64,000 nucleotides of DNA from Roseateles sp. DAIF2. GTDB taxonomy: Bacteria > Pseudomonadota > Gammaproteobacteria > Burkholderiales > Burkholderiaceae_C. Positions 8,773 to 17,656 of this stretch are shown here, piece after piece (position 1 is the stretch's first letter; each line of letters begins with the position of its first letter). The notes beneath the pieces are model-generated. The model made no database searches. It was not told the DNA's origin and was given only the letters and a program-made list of their open reading frames with translations. The position numbers were made by a program, and so were the translations under genes. The DNA is taken from NCBI RefSeq assembly GCF_015624425.1, contig NZ_CP049919.1, positions 372,001-436,000 on the forward strand, read 5' to 3'.

Positions 8773-10035
8773 ATGAAGCATGTTGTGGTGATAGGGGGAG
8801 GGGTGGTCGGCCTGACGACCGCCTGGGCCCTGGCCGAGCGGGGCCACCAGGTCACGCTGGTGGAGCGCGAGCCCGAGCTCGCCAGCGGCGCCAGCCGGGC
8901 CAATGGCGGCCAGCTCAGCTACCGCTATGTCTCGCCGCTGGCCGACCAGGGCGTGCCGCTGAAGGCGCTGCGCTGGCTGTTCGATCCGGACGGCCCGCTG
9001 CGCTTCAAGCCCGAGCTGCGCTGGCACCAATGGGCCTGGATGCTGGATTTCCTGCGCGCCTGCCGCGGCCCGGTGAACCGCCGCACCACCGCGCGGCTCT
9101 TGGAGCTGGGCGCCTTCAGCCAGCGGGCCTTCGGCGAGCTGCGCCAGCAGGCCGGGCTGGATGGCGGCATTTCGCTGCGCGCACCGGGCAAGCTGGTGGT
9201 CTACCGCAAGCCGCAGGAGTTCCGCCGCGTCGCCGAGCGCCTGCGCGCCCAGCCGGGCGGGCCCGAGCGGGCGCTGAGCCATGACGAATGCGTGGCGCTG
9301 GAGCCGGCCCTGGCCTTCGGCGACACCCAGTTCGCCGGCGGCATCTTCACCACCGGCGAGGCGGTGGCGGACTGCCACGCGGTCTGCCTGCAGCTGGCCG
9401 CACGGTTGCGCCGGCATGGCAATTTCAGGGGCTTTATCGCCGCCGAGGCGCGCAGCTTCCGGCGCGACGCGGCCGGCCGCGCCCAGGCGCTGCGCGGCGC
9501 GGGCGGCGAGGAGATCGGCGCCGATGCCTTCGTGCTGGCGGCCGGCCTGCACAGCCGCGGCCTGGGCAAGAGCGTTGGCCTGAACCTGCCGATCTATCCG
9601 CTCAAGGGCTACAGCCTGACCGCGCCGATCGGCCCCGGGCACCGCCCGCCCGAGGTCAGCGTGACCGATTTCGAGCGCAAGGTGCTGTATGCGCGCATCG
9701 GCGAGCAGCTGCGCGTGGCCGCGATGGTGGACCTGGTGGGCGACGATGTCCGCATCGACCCAGGCCGCATCGCCTCGCTGAAGCGGGCGGTGCATGCGAT
9801 GTTCCCGCAGGCGGCCGACTATGCGCGCGCCAGCGAATGGGCCGGCCTGCGCCCGGCCACGCCCAGCGGCGCGCCGATCCTGGGCGCCACGCCGGTCGGC
9901 AACCTCTGGCTCAATGTCGGCCATGGCGCCTTGGGTTTCACCTTCTCCTTCGGCTCGGCCCGCATCCTGGCCGAGCTGATCTCCGGTGGCGACAGCCCGA
10001 TCGCGCTGGACGGGTTGCGGCTGGCCGCCCCATGA
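8773..10035 (+). CDS. FAD-dependent D-amino acid dehydrogenase (DadA-like)
   Basis: A 420-residue DAO-family flavoprotein. The N-terminus has the FAD dinucleotide fold (VVVIGGGVVGLTTAW, GxGxxG at about 8-13), followed by the DadA-type segment SGASRANGGQLSYRYVSPL that contacts FAD. The C-terminus has the second flavin block (GLRPATPSGAPILG and NVGHGALG). DadA oxidises D-alanine and other D-amino acids to 2-oxo acids, passing electrons to the respiratory chain on the inner membrane. It overlaps the next gene by ATGA and forms a probable three-gene unit with a PBP-like hydrolase and an LD-carboxypeptidase, which suggests use of D-Ala released from murein. Confidence 0.9.
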   Translation: MKHVVVIGGGVVGLTTAWALAERGHQVTLVEREPELASGASRANGGQLSYRYVSPLADQGVPLKALRWLFDPDGPLRFKPELRWHQWAWMLDFLRACRGPVNRRTTARLLELGAFSQRAFGELRQQAGLDGGISLRAPGKLVVYRKPQEFRRVAERLRAQPGGPERALSHDECVALEPALAFGDTQFAGGIFTTGEAVADCHAVCLQLAARLRRHGNFRGFIAAEARSFRRDAAGRAQALRGAGGEEIGADAFVLAAGLHSRGLGKSVGLNLPIYPLKGYSLTAPIGPGHRPPEVSVTDFERKVLYARIGEQLRVAAMVDLVGDDVRIDPGRIASLKRAVHAMFPQAADYARASEWAGLRPATPSGAPILGATPVGNLWLNVGHGALGFTFSFGSARILAELISGGDSPIALDGLRLAAP

Positions 10036-11264
10036 ACGACCCGGCCCTGGCCGAGGCGCTGCGCCGGGCGGTGCTGGCGCAGGATTTCATGGCCACCGCC
10101 GACGGCCGGCGCGGCGGCGCGCCGCTGCAGGCCTTCCCCAGCCTCGACCTGGCGGTGGCCGCCTTTCCCGAGGGCGGGCGACCGGCCTTCTGGGCCAATG
10201 TGCTGTTCTCGCGCGAGTTTCCCGAGGGCCTGGTGGCCGAGATCGGCGCCGACGCCGGCGCGGTGGCCAACATCGCCTTCCGGGCCGACCTGCAGGACGC
10301 GCAGGGCGATTCGATCGCCTGGCTGCCCGGCGCCGACTGGTCGCGCCTGGACTTCCCGCCGCTGGCCGGCGCCGGGCCGCATCGTTTTGTCGCACCGTTC
10401 CCGGCCTCGCTGCTGAAGCTGATGGTGCTGGTTGGCGTGGCGCGGCTGATCGACCAGGGCCATGCCGGCTGGACCGAAAGCCTGGACTACCAGGGCCAAA
10501 CGCGCAGCATCGCCGACTGGGCCTTCGACATGACCGCGATCAGCTGCAACCGCGCAACCTCGGCCCTGGTCGCGCTGCTGCACCGGCTGGGCGCGATCCG
10601 ACGTGACGCGGCCAGCGGCGCCGAGCTGCACAACGCGCTGCACCAGCTGTTCGAGGGCCTGGGCCTGCCGAGCCTGCGCCTGGCCGGCACCCGGCCCGAG
10701 GGCGGCTGGGGCAATGCCGCCGGCTCCGGCGTCGGCCGCATCCAGATGACGGCCTGGGACAGCCTGCGCCTGCTGTGGCTGCTGGACCCGGCCGCGCCCG
10801 CCGCGCCCTGGCGGCCGGCGGAGGCCGCGCCGCTGCTGAGCCCGCTGTCGCGCAGCTGGGTGCTGCATGCACTGGAGCAGCAGGCCCTGCATGAGATCCT
10901 GTCCAGCGGGCTGCTGGCCGGCTTCGACGGCCATGTGGAGGGCCTGCCGGCGCGGCTGCCGGCACGCTGGCTGCGCGCCGACGGCAGCGCCCGCGCCGGC
11001 GAGCGCGAGTTCCCGCCGGACCTGCGCGCGCGCCCGGAGACGGGCAGCCTGCGCTTCGCGCACAAGACCGGCACCACCGAGAACTACGCGTCCGATGCCG
11101 GCATCGCGCGCGGCACCGGTGGCGCGCGGCGCCATTACCTGATCGCGCTGACCAGCAGCCTGGGGCGCCGCTATGCTCCCGATCCACGCGCGGCCACGAC
11201 CTGGCGCCTGCCGGCCCTGGGACGCGCGATCGACGACTACCTCCGCCAACGCCTGGGCGATTGA
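10032..11264 (+). CDS. Serine hydrolase of the penicillin-binding protein/beta-lactamase fold, no signal peptide
   Basis: A 410-residue protein with the three active-site motifs of serine beta-lactamase-like enzymes in order and plausible spacing: SLLK at 126-129 (nucleophile Ser126), SCN at 171-173 and KTG at 345-347 (HKTGTTENY). The distances resemble class A-type/PBP transpeptidase domains more than class C. Unusually there is no signal peptide or membrane anchor at the chosen ATG (10032), which overlaps the DadA-like stop. The substrate could be a cytoplasmic D-amino-acid peptide or amide; real beta-lactam hydrolysis is unproved. It lies between the dehydrogenase and an LD-carboxypeptidase, supporting a muropeptide role. 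Confidence 0.8.
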   Translation: MNDPALAEALRRAVLAQDFMATADGRRGGAPLQAFPSLDLAVAAFPEGGRPAFWANVLFSREFPEGLVAEIGADAGAVANIAFRADLQDAQGDSIAWLPGADWSRLDFPPLAGAGPHRFVAPFPASLLKLMVLVGVARLIDQGHAGWTESLDYQGQTRSIADWAFDMTAISCNRATSALVALLHRLGAIRRDAASGAELHNALHQLFEGLGLPSLRLAGTRPEGGWGNAAGSGVGRIQMTAWDSLRLLWLLDPAAPAAPWRPAEAAPLLSPLSRSWVLHALEQQALHEILSSGLLAGFDGHVEGLPARLPARWLRADGSARAGEREFPPDLRARPETGSLRFAHKTGTTENYASDAGIARGTGGARRHYLIALTSSLGRRYAPDPRAATTWRLPALGRAIDDYLRQRLGD

Positions 11265-11293
11265 GAAGAAAGAACAGCAGCAGGGAGCACCCG

Positions 11294-12214
11294 ATGACGA
11301 GCAAGGACCTGGAACTGATCGCCGCGCTGCCCGAAGGCGCGACCCTGGGCCTGATCGCCCCGGCCGGCCCGCCCAAGCGGGAGAGCCTGGACCGCATCCC
11401 GGCGCTGCTGGCGGCACATGGCTTCCGGGCCAAGTTCATGCCCGGCATCGCGGCCGGCCCGGCGCGGCTGGACTATCTGGCGGCCGACGATGCGACCCGC
11501 CTGGCCGATCTGCATGCGGCCTTTGCCGACCCGGAGGTCGACGCGGTGCTGTGCCTGCGCGGCGGCTATGGCTGTGCGCGCCTGCTGGACCGCATCGACA
11601 CCGCGCTGCTGCGCCGGCACCCCAAGCTGCTGATCGGCTTCAGTGACATCAGCTCGCTGATCGGGCTGCTGGACCACCTGGGCCTGCCCAGCCTGCATGC
11701 GCCGATGCCCAGCTCCAACCTGCTCGAGCCGGAGAGCGCGAACGATGCGCGGGCGCTATTCGCCCTGCTGCATCGCGGCCTGCGGCGCGGCGACGTGATC
11801 GCGCCGGCCGGCTTCGCGCCGCATGCGCTGAATCGCGGCGAGGGCCCGGTGCGCGGCCGCCTGATCGGCGGCAATCTGGCGGTCTTCACCGCGCTGCTGG
11901 GCACGCCCTGGGCGCCGCGCGCCGAGGGGGTGATCCTGTTCCTGGAAGACGTCAGCGAGCCGCCCTACCGGGTCGACCGCCTGCTGGCGCAGCTGCGCCT
12001 GGCCGGCGTGCTGGAGGCCGCGGCGGGCTTTGTGCTGGGCGGCTTCACCGGCGCCGAGGAACCGGCCGATGCGGTGCTGGCCGACTACTTCGGCACCTGC
12101 GGCAAGCCGGTGCTGGCGGGTTGGCCCAGCGGCCACCAGACGCCCAATGTGGCGCTGCCGATGGGGCTGCAGGTGGAGCTGGACGTGGCGCGGCGGCGCC
12201 TGAGCTACCTCTGA
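11294..12214 (+). CDS. ldcA: Muramoyltetrapeptide LD-carboxypeptidase (peptidase S66, cytoplasmic form)
   Basis: A 306-residue S66 peptidase. LRGGYGCARLLD (88-99) and the nucleophile elbow LLIGFSDIS (Ser117) match LdcA/MccF, and GNLAVFTALLGT and LFLEDVSEPPYR are the later conserved blocks carrying the catalytic Glu. LdcA removes the terminal D-Ala from murein tetrapeptides in the cytoplasm, an obligatory recycling step. No signal peptide, in contrast to the second S66 gene of this window (28721-29767). The ATG at 11294 follows CAGGGAG. It is the third gene of the dadA-like/PBP-like unit, 29 bp after its neighbour. Confidence 0.9.
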   Translation: MTSKDLELIAALPEGATLGLIAPAGPPKRESLDRIPALLAAHGFRAKFMPGIAAGPARLDYLAADDATRLADLHAAFADPEVDAVLCLRGGYGCARLLDRIDTALLRRHPKLLIGFSDISSLIGLLDHLGLPSLHAPMPSSNLLEPESANDARALFALLHRGLRRGDVIAPAGFAPHALNRGEGPVRGRLIGGNLAVFTALLGTPWAPRAEGVILFLEDVSEPPYRVDRLLAQLRLAGVLEAAAGFVLGGFTGAEEPADAVLADYFGTCGKPVLAGWPSGHQTPNVALPMGLQVELDVARRRLSYL

Positions 12215-12244
12215 TCCGGTCGGATTCCCGCAACATCTGCTCAC

Positions 12245-12268
12245 GATCCGCCCCCGGGGCGGGTGATC
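12245..12268. terminator. GC-rich inverted repeat after ldcA
   Basis: CCGCCCC/GGGGCGG inverted repeat flanked by GATC on both sides, 30 bp downstream of the ldcA stop. There is no T-run, so this is only a candidate transcript end. Confidence 0.35.
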
Positions 12269-12340
12269 CCGGATGACTTTCGTCGCTTGGCCGGGAGTGG
12301 CCGGCGCGCCTATGGTGCGCCCTGCTTACCTCCTTGCGCC

Positions 12341-14431
12341 ATGGCCATCAGCCCCTACCGTCTCAAGACCGCCCTGCCCGAAGACCTGCTGCGCGTGCAC
12401 ACCTGCGTGTGGCGCGAAGGCCTGAGCGAGCTGGGGGAAGCCACGCTGACCCTGCTGAGCGAGCGCAAGGACATCCAGGCGGTGGACCTGCTGGGCAAGC
12501 CCGCGGCGCTGAGCATCGCCCAGCGCGCCGATGCCCCGCGCCATCTCTCGGGCTACGTCACCCGCTTTGCGCAAGTCGGCTTCGAGGGCCGTTACTGCGT
12601 CTACGAGATGAGCCTCAAGCCCTGGCTGTGGCTGCTCACCCGCACCGCCGACTGCCGGGTCTTCCAGCGCCAGAGCGTGCCCGAGATCGTCAAGAAGGTG
12701 TTCGAGGACCACCCGGTCGCCCGCTTCGAGTTCAAGCTGCTGCGTCCCTACCGCCCCTGGCGCTACTGCGTCCAGTACCGCGAGACCGACTTCAACTTCA
12801 TCGCCCGGCTGCTGGAGCATGAAGGCATCTACTGGTACCTGGAGCACGACGACAAGGGCCACAAGCTGGTGCTGTGCGACAGCGCCAGCGGGCATGACCC
12901 GGCCCCGGGCTGCGAGAGCCTGCCCTTCTACGGCGGCGCGTCCCAGGTGCCGCCCCAGCTCGAGCATGTCGAGCGCTGGGGCAGCATGCAATGCCTCAAG
13001 CCCGGCAAGGTGGCGATCACCTCCTACGACTTCGAGCGCCCCTCCACCTCGCTGCTGGCCCAGCAGAATCAGAGCCGCGACTACAACCTCAGCGACGGCG
13101 AGATCTTCGACTACCCCGGCGTCTACACCAAGAGCGCCGACGGGGCCCAGTACGCCGAGGACCGGCTCGACGAGATCCAGAGCGGCGTCGACCTCTTCGA
13201 CGCCAGCACCAACGCCCAGGGCGTGGCCACCGGCCACCTGCTGACGCTCACGCGCCACCCGCGCGACGACCAGAACGCCCAGTACCTGGTCACCGCCACC
13301 ACCCTGCAGCTCAGCCAGGCCACCAGCGAGAGCGGCAGCGGCGAATCCTCGCTGCGCTGCAGCTTCAGCTGCATGCCGGCCAAGCAGCAGTACCGCCCGG
13401 CGCGGCGCACGCCCAAGCCCATGGTGCCGGGGCCGCAGACCGCCATCGTCACCGGGCCGCCGGGCGAGGAGATCTTCACCGACAAGTTCGGCCGGGTGAA
13501 GGTGCAGTTCCACTGGGACCGGCGCGGCCAGCGCGACGGCGAGACCTCCTGCTGGGTCAGCGTGGCGCATCCTTGGGCGGGCTCCAACTTCGGCGGCGTG
13601 CACATCCCGCGCATCGGCCAGGAGGTGATCGTCGGCTTCATGGAGGGCGACCCCGACATGCCGATCATCATCGGGCGCACCTACAACGGCGAGAACATGC
13701 CGCCCTGGGAGCTGCCGGCCAACGCCACGCAGAGCGGCTTCCTGACCCGCTCCAGCAAGGGTGGGGGCTACGACAACGCCAATGCGATCCGCTTCGAGGA
13801 CAAGCAGGGGGCGGAGCAGCTGTGGATCCACGCCGAGAAGGACCAGCTCACCGAGGTCGAGCACGACGAAGACAAGTGGGTGGGCAACGACCGGCGCAAG
13901 ACCATCGACCGGCATGAGACCACCCTGGTCAAGGGCAACCGCACCGAGACGGTGGATCTGGATGAGACCATCACCATCCACCAGAACCGCAGCGAGCGGG
14001 TCGATCTGGACGAGAAGATCTCGATCGGGATGAACCGCTCCGAGGATGTGGGGGTCAACGAGACGATCAGCATCGGATCGAACCGGTCGGTGACGATCGG
14101 CGGCGCGAAGATGGAGACCATTGCGTTGGCCAAGGCCGAAACCATCGGCCTGGGCAAGGCGCTGACGATCGGTGCGGCCTACCAGACGACGGTCGGTGGC
14201 CTGATGAACACCACGGTCGGACTGCAGCAGTCCGAGCAGGTCGGGCTGAACAAGACAAGCAGGGTCGGCAAGACCTATGAGCTGGTGGCCGGCGATGCGA
14301 TCCGCTTTGTCGTCGGCAAGGCCAGCCTGACGATGACCAAGGACGGCAAGGTGACGATCGTCGGTTCGGAGTTCCTGTTCGATGCGTCTGGGCCGGTGCA
14401 GATCAACGGCAAGGACATCGATCTCAACTGA
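12341..14431 (+). CDS. vgrG: Type VI secretion spike protein VgrG
   Basis: A 696-residue VgrG. It starts with the gp27-like base (MAISPYRLKTALPEDLL through CVQYRETDFNFIARLLEHEGIYWY, a very conserved block), continues with the gp5 OB-fold (TDKFGRVKVQFHWDRRG, SCWVSVAHPWAG, IPRIGQEVIVGFMEGDPD) and ends with a long beta-helix of repeated TI-x-x-NRSE/VG-type units (about residues 520-660). VgrG trimers form the tip of the T6SS tube and carry effectors. No sheath or baseplate genes are nearby, so this is an orphan VgrG cluster. The ATG at 12341 gives the standard N-terminus; upstream in-frame codons are not conserved-looking. Confidence 0.95.
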   Translation: MAISPYRLKTALPEDLLRVHTCVWREGLSELGEATLTLLSERKDIQAVDLLGKPAALSIAQRADAPRHLSGYVTRFAQVGFEGRYCVYEMSLKPWLWLLTRTADCRVFQRQSVPEIVKKVFEDHPVARFEFKLLRPYRPWRYCVQYRETDFNFIARLLEHEGIYWYLEHDDKGHKLVLCDSASGHDPAPGCESLPFYGGASQVPPQLEHVERWGSMQCLKPGKVAITSYDFERPSTSLLAQQNQSRDYNLSDGEIFDYPGVYTKSADGAQYAEDRLDEIQSGVDLFDASTNAQGVATGHLLTLTRHPRDDQNAQYLVTATTLQLSQATSESGSGESSLRCSFSCMPAKQQYRPARRTPKPMVPGPQTAIVTGPPGEEIFTDKFGRVKVQFHWDRRGQRDGETSCWVSVAHPWAGSNFGGVHIPRIGQEVIVGFMEGDPDMPIIIGRTYNGENMPPWELPANATQSGFLTRSSKGGGYDNANAIRFEDKQGAEQLWIHAEKDQLTEVEHDEDKWVGNDRRKTIDRHETTLVKGNRTETVDLDETITIHQNRSERVDLDEKISIGMNRSEDVGVNETISIGSNRSVTIGGAKMETIALAKAETIGLGKALTIGAAYQTTVGGLMNTTVGLQQSEQVGLNKTSRVGKTYELVAGDAIRFVVGKASLTMTKDGKVTIVGSEFLFDASGPVQINGKDIDLN

Positions 14432-14445
14432 GATCGGAGCGCCGT

Positions 14446-15843
14446 ATGGAACTGGTCAACCTCACGCCATTCGGCGCGGCGGGCTATCGCGGGATCGACA
14501 CGCAGGATCGCGAGCACGAGGTCGTGACGCTGCGCACGGTCTACAAGCTGGTGCCGGCCTGGCAGCTGGAAGGTACGCAGCCAACCGCTGCTGGTCCGAT
14601 GCGACTCGTGCCGCAGCTGGTCGATGAGGGTGCACCGCCCCTGGTCACCGAGGATCAGTACGTCGGCGAGATCGGTCTCAGCAGTGTGCGCGCCGACAGC
14701 GATCTGGCGCCGTTCAAGCCGAAGTGCGATGTGCTGGTGACAGGCACCAGCCATGCGCCGGGCGGTCGGGCCAGCGAGGGCTGGCTGGCCCGGTTGCGCG
14801 TCAGTCAACCCGCGCGTCATCCACAGGCGGACCCCGCCGCCGGCTATGTGCCGCCGTTGACGGATTCGGACACCAGCTTCGCCGACCGTGTCGCATGGCA
14901 GGAGCAACGGCGCATCGCGATCGACGGCTGGCTGCGCGCACCCGGCCCGAACGGCGATCGCAGCCGGGAGATGTTGCTGGACAAGGCGCTGCACCTGAGC
15001 TCGCCGTCCGAGTTTTCGCGCGATGCGAAGGGCGCATGGACACGGCGAACGCTGAGTCTCGCTAGCAGCGTTCCGCTCTTGTACGAACTGGCCTACGGCG
15101 GTAGCAGCCGCGTGCCGAATCCCGAGTTCGGCCATCGGGACGATGCGCCGGAGTGGCTGCTGAACGAGGTCTGCTTCCTGAATCCCTTGGGTCGCGGCTG
15201 GATGCACGTGGACTTGGGGTCTGCGTCACGGGACGCAAGGGTGCCGATGCCTTCGACCTGGCCCGCACCGCAGATCGAACCGCCGGATCGTCCGGTCGAG
15301 CACCCTGACATCACGCCGCAGACGGCGGGTCAACAGCCGCCGCAGATGCTGGAGCAGGCCAAGGTTTATGCGCATCGTCCCGCGGGCTTCGGCCCGGTCG
15401 GCAGGGCTTGGACGCCGCGCATCCAGCGTGCGGGCTCCTACGACGACCAATGGTTGGCGGAACGCTGGCCGAATCTGCCCAAGGACTTCGACATGGCGTA
15501 CTGGAACGCCGCGCCGGAGGATCAGCAGATTGTCTTTCCGCGTCCGGATTGCTACTTGGAGCTGGGCAATCTGATCGACCCAGCCCTTTGCCCGAGTGGA
15601 CACGCCTTTGTCGCCTTGCCCGGGCACCGGGTGTCGGTGCTGTTCCGCATGGCGAGTGGCCTGATGCTCGGCGGTGTCTGCGCGATCGACACCTTGCATG
15701 TCGACACGGACGCGATGGAGTTGGCCATCGTCTGGCGTGCGAGCGTGTTGGCCGAGATGAACGTGAAGACGGCCGAATTGCGCTTCGAGACCGACCTGGC
15801 GGCGCCGCTGTTCAAGATGGAGGAGGCCGCTCATGGCCAGTAA
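14446..15843 (+). CDS. DUF2169 family T6SS accessory protein
   Basis: A 465-residue protein starting MELVNLTPFGAAGYRGID, typical of DUF2169 proteins, which are encoded beside VgrG and PAAR-like genes and act as effector adaptors or chaperones. The C-terminal half has the beta-rich GQVLFRMASGLMLGG-like region found in the family. It follows vgrG by 14 bp with a GGAG ribosome site and overlaps the DUF4150 gene by 11 bp, so the three are co-translated. It probably loads the downstream toxin on the spike; this is inferred from context. Confidence 0.88.
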   Translation: MELVNLTPFGAAGYRGIDTQDREHEVVTLRTVYKLVPAWQLEGTQPTAAGPMRLVPQLVDEGAPPLVTEDQYVGEIGLSSVRADSDLAPFKPKCDVLVTGTSHAPGGRASEGWLARLRVSQPARHPQADPAAGYVPPLTDSDTSFADRVAWQEQRRIAIDGWLRAPGPNGDRSREMLLDKALHLSSPSEFSRDAKGAWTRRTLSLASSVPLLYELAYGGSSRVPNPEFGHRDDAPEWLLNEVCFLNPLGRGWMHVDLGSASRDARVPMPSTWPAPQIEPPDRPVEHPDITPQTAGQQPPQMLEQAKVYAHRPAGFGPVGRAWTPRIQRAGSYDDQWLAERWPNLPKDFDMAYWNAAPEDQQIVFPRPDCYLELGNLIDPALCPSGHAFVALPGHRVSVLFRMASGLMLGGVCAIDTLHVDTDAMELAIVWRASVLAEMNVKTAELRFETDLAAPLFKMEEAAHGQ

Positions 15844-16189
15844 CCTGGGAGCGCGCAAGGAAAGCGGCTGGGTGGTCTACAGCATGCCGCCGGACGTCTG
15901 CAAGACGCCGATGGGCAGCTCGATGGTGCCGGTTCCGTATCCGATCACCTCGCAGCTCAGCGACGCGACCGGCGTTGTCGAGAGCGTGAAGATCAATGGC
16001 AAACCTGCCGTGGTCTTTGACCAGAGCAAGACGTCCAGCAGCGCCGGCGACACGCCAGGCAGCGGTACCGGCATGAAGAGCAGCACGGTGGGCAAGAAGT
16101 GTGAGCCGCTGGACAAGAGCTCGACGGTGCGTGCCGGCAAGAAGTGGATCGTCCGCCACGGCGACAAGTTCTGGATGAACGGCGGCTGA
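15833..16189 (+). CDS. DUF4150 (PAAR-like) spike-tip protein
   Basis: A 118-residue protein of the DUF4150/PAAR-like family: the segment DVCKTPMGSSMVPVPYPIT near residues 20-38 is the typical opening of this fold, and two more Cys/His regions (KKCEPL, RHGDKF) could hold the metal. PAAR proteins cap the VgrG trimer and link it to effectors. It starts inside the DUF2169 gene (11-bp overlap) and is followed 4 bp later by the putative toxin gene, giving the classic spike-adaptor-tip-toxin order. Confidence 0.88.
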   Translation: MASNLGARKESGWVVYSMPPDVCKTPMGSSMVPVPYPITSQLSDATGVVESVKINGKPAVVFDQSKTSSSAGDTPGSGTGMKSSTVGKKCEPLDKSSTVRAGKKWIVRHGDKFWMNGG

Positions 16190-16193
16190 TCGC

Positions 16194-17153
16194 ATGGGAA
16201 GCTACAACACGACGGGAGTCCTGCAGAAACCGGCGACCGGTGCGGGGAAGGCGGAAGACGCGAACGCAGGTGTCAAGGTGGAGACCATCGAGATCTCCAA
16301 GCTGGACGCGCTGCAGATGCTCCTGGATGTGGTGGGGCTGATCCCTGGTCTCGGTGCGCCGGCGGACATTCTCAACGGCCTGATCAGCGCGGCGCGCGGG
16401 GACTGGTTGGGCGCGGGACTGTCCCTGCTCGGTGTGGTCCCCATCGCCGGTGAAGCGGCCACCGCCGCAAAGATTGCAAAGAACGCCGATCGTTACACGG
16501 CGGGCGTGCGCAAGGTAGCGGACGAGATCCTGCCGCACCTCCCGGAAGGGGTTCAGCGCAAGCTCCGCGATGCGATCGAGAAGGCGGAAGCCAAGATCGA
16601 CGAACTGGCCGGAAGGGAGCCCAAACCAAAGCCCAAGCCCGATGAGGCCCCGAAGGCCAAGGATGAGGGAGCCGATGGCGGCAAGGTCAAACCCAAGCCG
16701 AAGCCCGAATGCGGGCAACGCGGGCCGTACAAGGATCGCGACGACCACGACAACAAGGGCTTTAACTGGGATCACGTGCCGTCGAAGGCGGCGCTGCTTG
16801 CCAAGGCGGAAGAGATCAAGGGCGACCTGCTGTCGGCAGCGGAGAAGACTGCGATCATCGAAGGCGCCCCCACGATCGCGATCCCTGAGGACCTGCATCG
16901 AAAGCACAGCGAGACCTACGGCGGCAGACAGAACCAGACCGTTGACGGCCAGAAGCGCATCCTGAATGACGCCGGCAACCTGCAAAAGGCAGCCAAAGAA
17001 AACACCGATAACATCCTCAAGCACGTTGACGAGTTCGACCCGGGTTGCCGGGGTGCCTACGAGGAAGCGGCCAAGGCGTTCTCTGCCATCACCAACGAAG
17101 AGTGGGACAAGTGGCTGGACCAGACCATGAAGACGGCCAGAAAGAAGAAGTAG
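16194..17153 (+). CDS. Putative T6SS toxin effector with C-terminal nuclease-like domain
   Basis: A 319-residue protein in the effector position. Residues 38-95 are hydrophobic and glycine-rich (LDVVGLIPGLGAPADILNGL), a segment common in polymorphic toxins before the toxic domain. Residues 143-172 are a Lys-Pro linker. The C-terminal domain (about 173-319) has NWDHVPS at 191-197 and HRKHSETYGGRQN at 235-247; the DHxPS...H...TYGG pattern resembles HNH/EndoVII-type toxin nucleases seen at Rhs and T6SS C-termini. The nuclease call is inference. Three related genes that follow are the likely immunity proteins. Confidence 0.75.
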   Translation: MGSYNTTGVLQKPATGAGKAEDANAGVKVETIEISKLDALQMLLDVVGLIPGLGAPADILNGLISAARGDWLGAGLSLLGVVPIAGEAATAAKIAKNADRYTAGVRKVADEILPHLPEGVQRKLRDAIEKAEAKIDELAGREPKPKPKPDEAPKAKDEGADGGKVKPKPKPECGQRGPYKDRDDHDNKGFNWDHVPSKAALLAKAEEIKGDLLSAAEKTAIIEGAPTIAIPEDLHRKHSETYGGRQNQTVDGQKRILNDAGNLQKAAKENTDNILKHVDEFDPGCRGAYEEAAKAFSAITNEEWDKWLDQTMKTARKKK

Positions 17154-17165
17154 CAAAGGAAACGT

Positions 17166-17654
17166 ATGAACATTGAGAACATTCACCAACTGCTTGGCTT
17201 CAGCAACACAGACGCTCAGATGGTCGACGCCATCGAGGCGAACGGAGGATCGGTCTCCAGCCTGTCGGCTAAGAAGCTCAGCTCGGAAGGCAGCGACTTC
17301 GTCCACCTGAAGGCGAAGGGTGTCAGCCTGACCTTTGTTCCGCGCGCTGCCTTTCAGCTGAAGCGGGGCGAGCCGCGCGGTGATGGCCCGTACATCTTCG
17401 CGGGCGCCTTCTTCTATCCTGCAGGCGCCGAGGACGTCGATGCGTACGCGGGTGTCGCGCCATTCGGCCAGGCCGCGGTCACCACACGCGAGGATGCGCT
17501 GCGCGTCTATGGCGATCCTCAGCGCTCCATGGAAGACGACGATGTCTTCGAGTGGGATCAATGGACGTTCGATGGCCGCCAGGTGCGAACGAGTTACAGC
17601 GATGGCGCCCAGATTGACAACATTTCGGTGTCGGTGCCGATGGTGAAAAGGTGA
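17166..17654 (+). CDS. Putative T6SS immunity protein (single domain)
   Basis: A 162-residue acidic soluble protein directly after the toxin gene, with a strong AAAGGAAA ribosome site 13 bp after its stop. I do not recognise a named family. It shares a pattern with the two genes that follow: FVPRAAFQL, GAFFYPAGAEDVDAYAG, PFG, TREDALRVYGDP, DQWTFDGRQV, and a closing beta-strand ISVSVPMV. Its position and acidity suggest that it neutralises the toxin. It overlaps the next gene by GTGA. Confidence 0.7.
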   Translation: MNIENIHQLLGFSNTDAQMVDAIEANGGSVSSLSAKKLSSEGSDFVHLKAKGVSLTFVPRAAFQLKRGEPRGDGPYIFAGAFFYPAGAEDVDAYAGVAPFGQAAVTTREDALRVYGDPQRSMEDDDVFEWDQWTFDGRQVRTSYSDGAQIDNISVSVPMVKR

Positions 17655-17656
17655 CC

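Noticed and set aside
10032..11264. True class A beta-lactamase
   Set aside because: The SxxK, SxN and KTG motifs fit the fold, but the gene lacks a signal peptide and an obvious omega-loop ExxLN motif, and its neighbours are murein/D-amino-acid enzymes.
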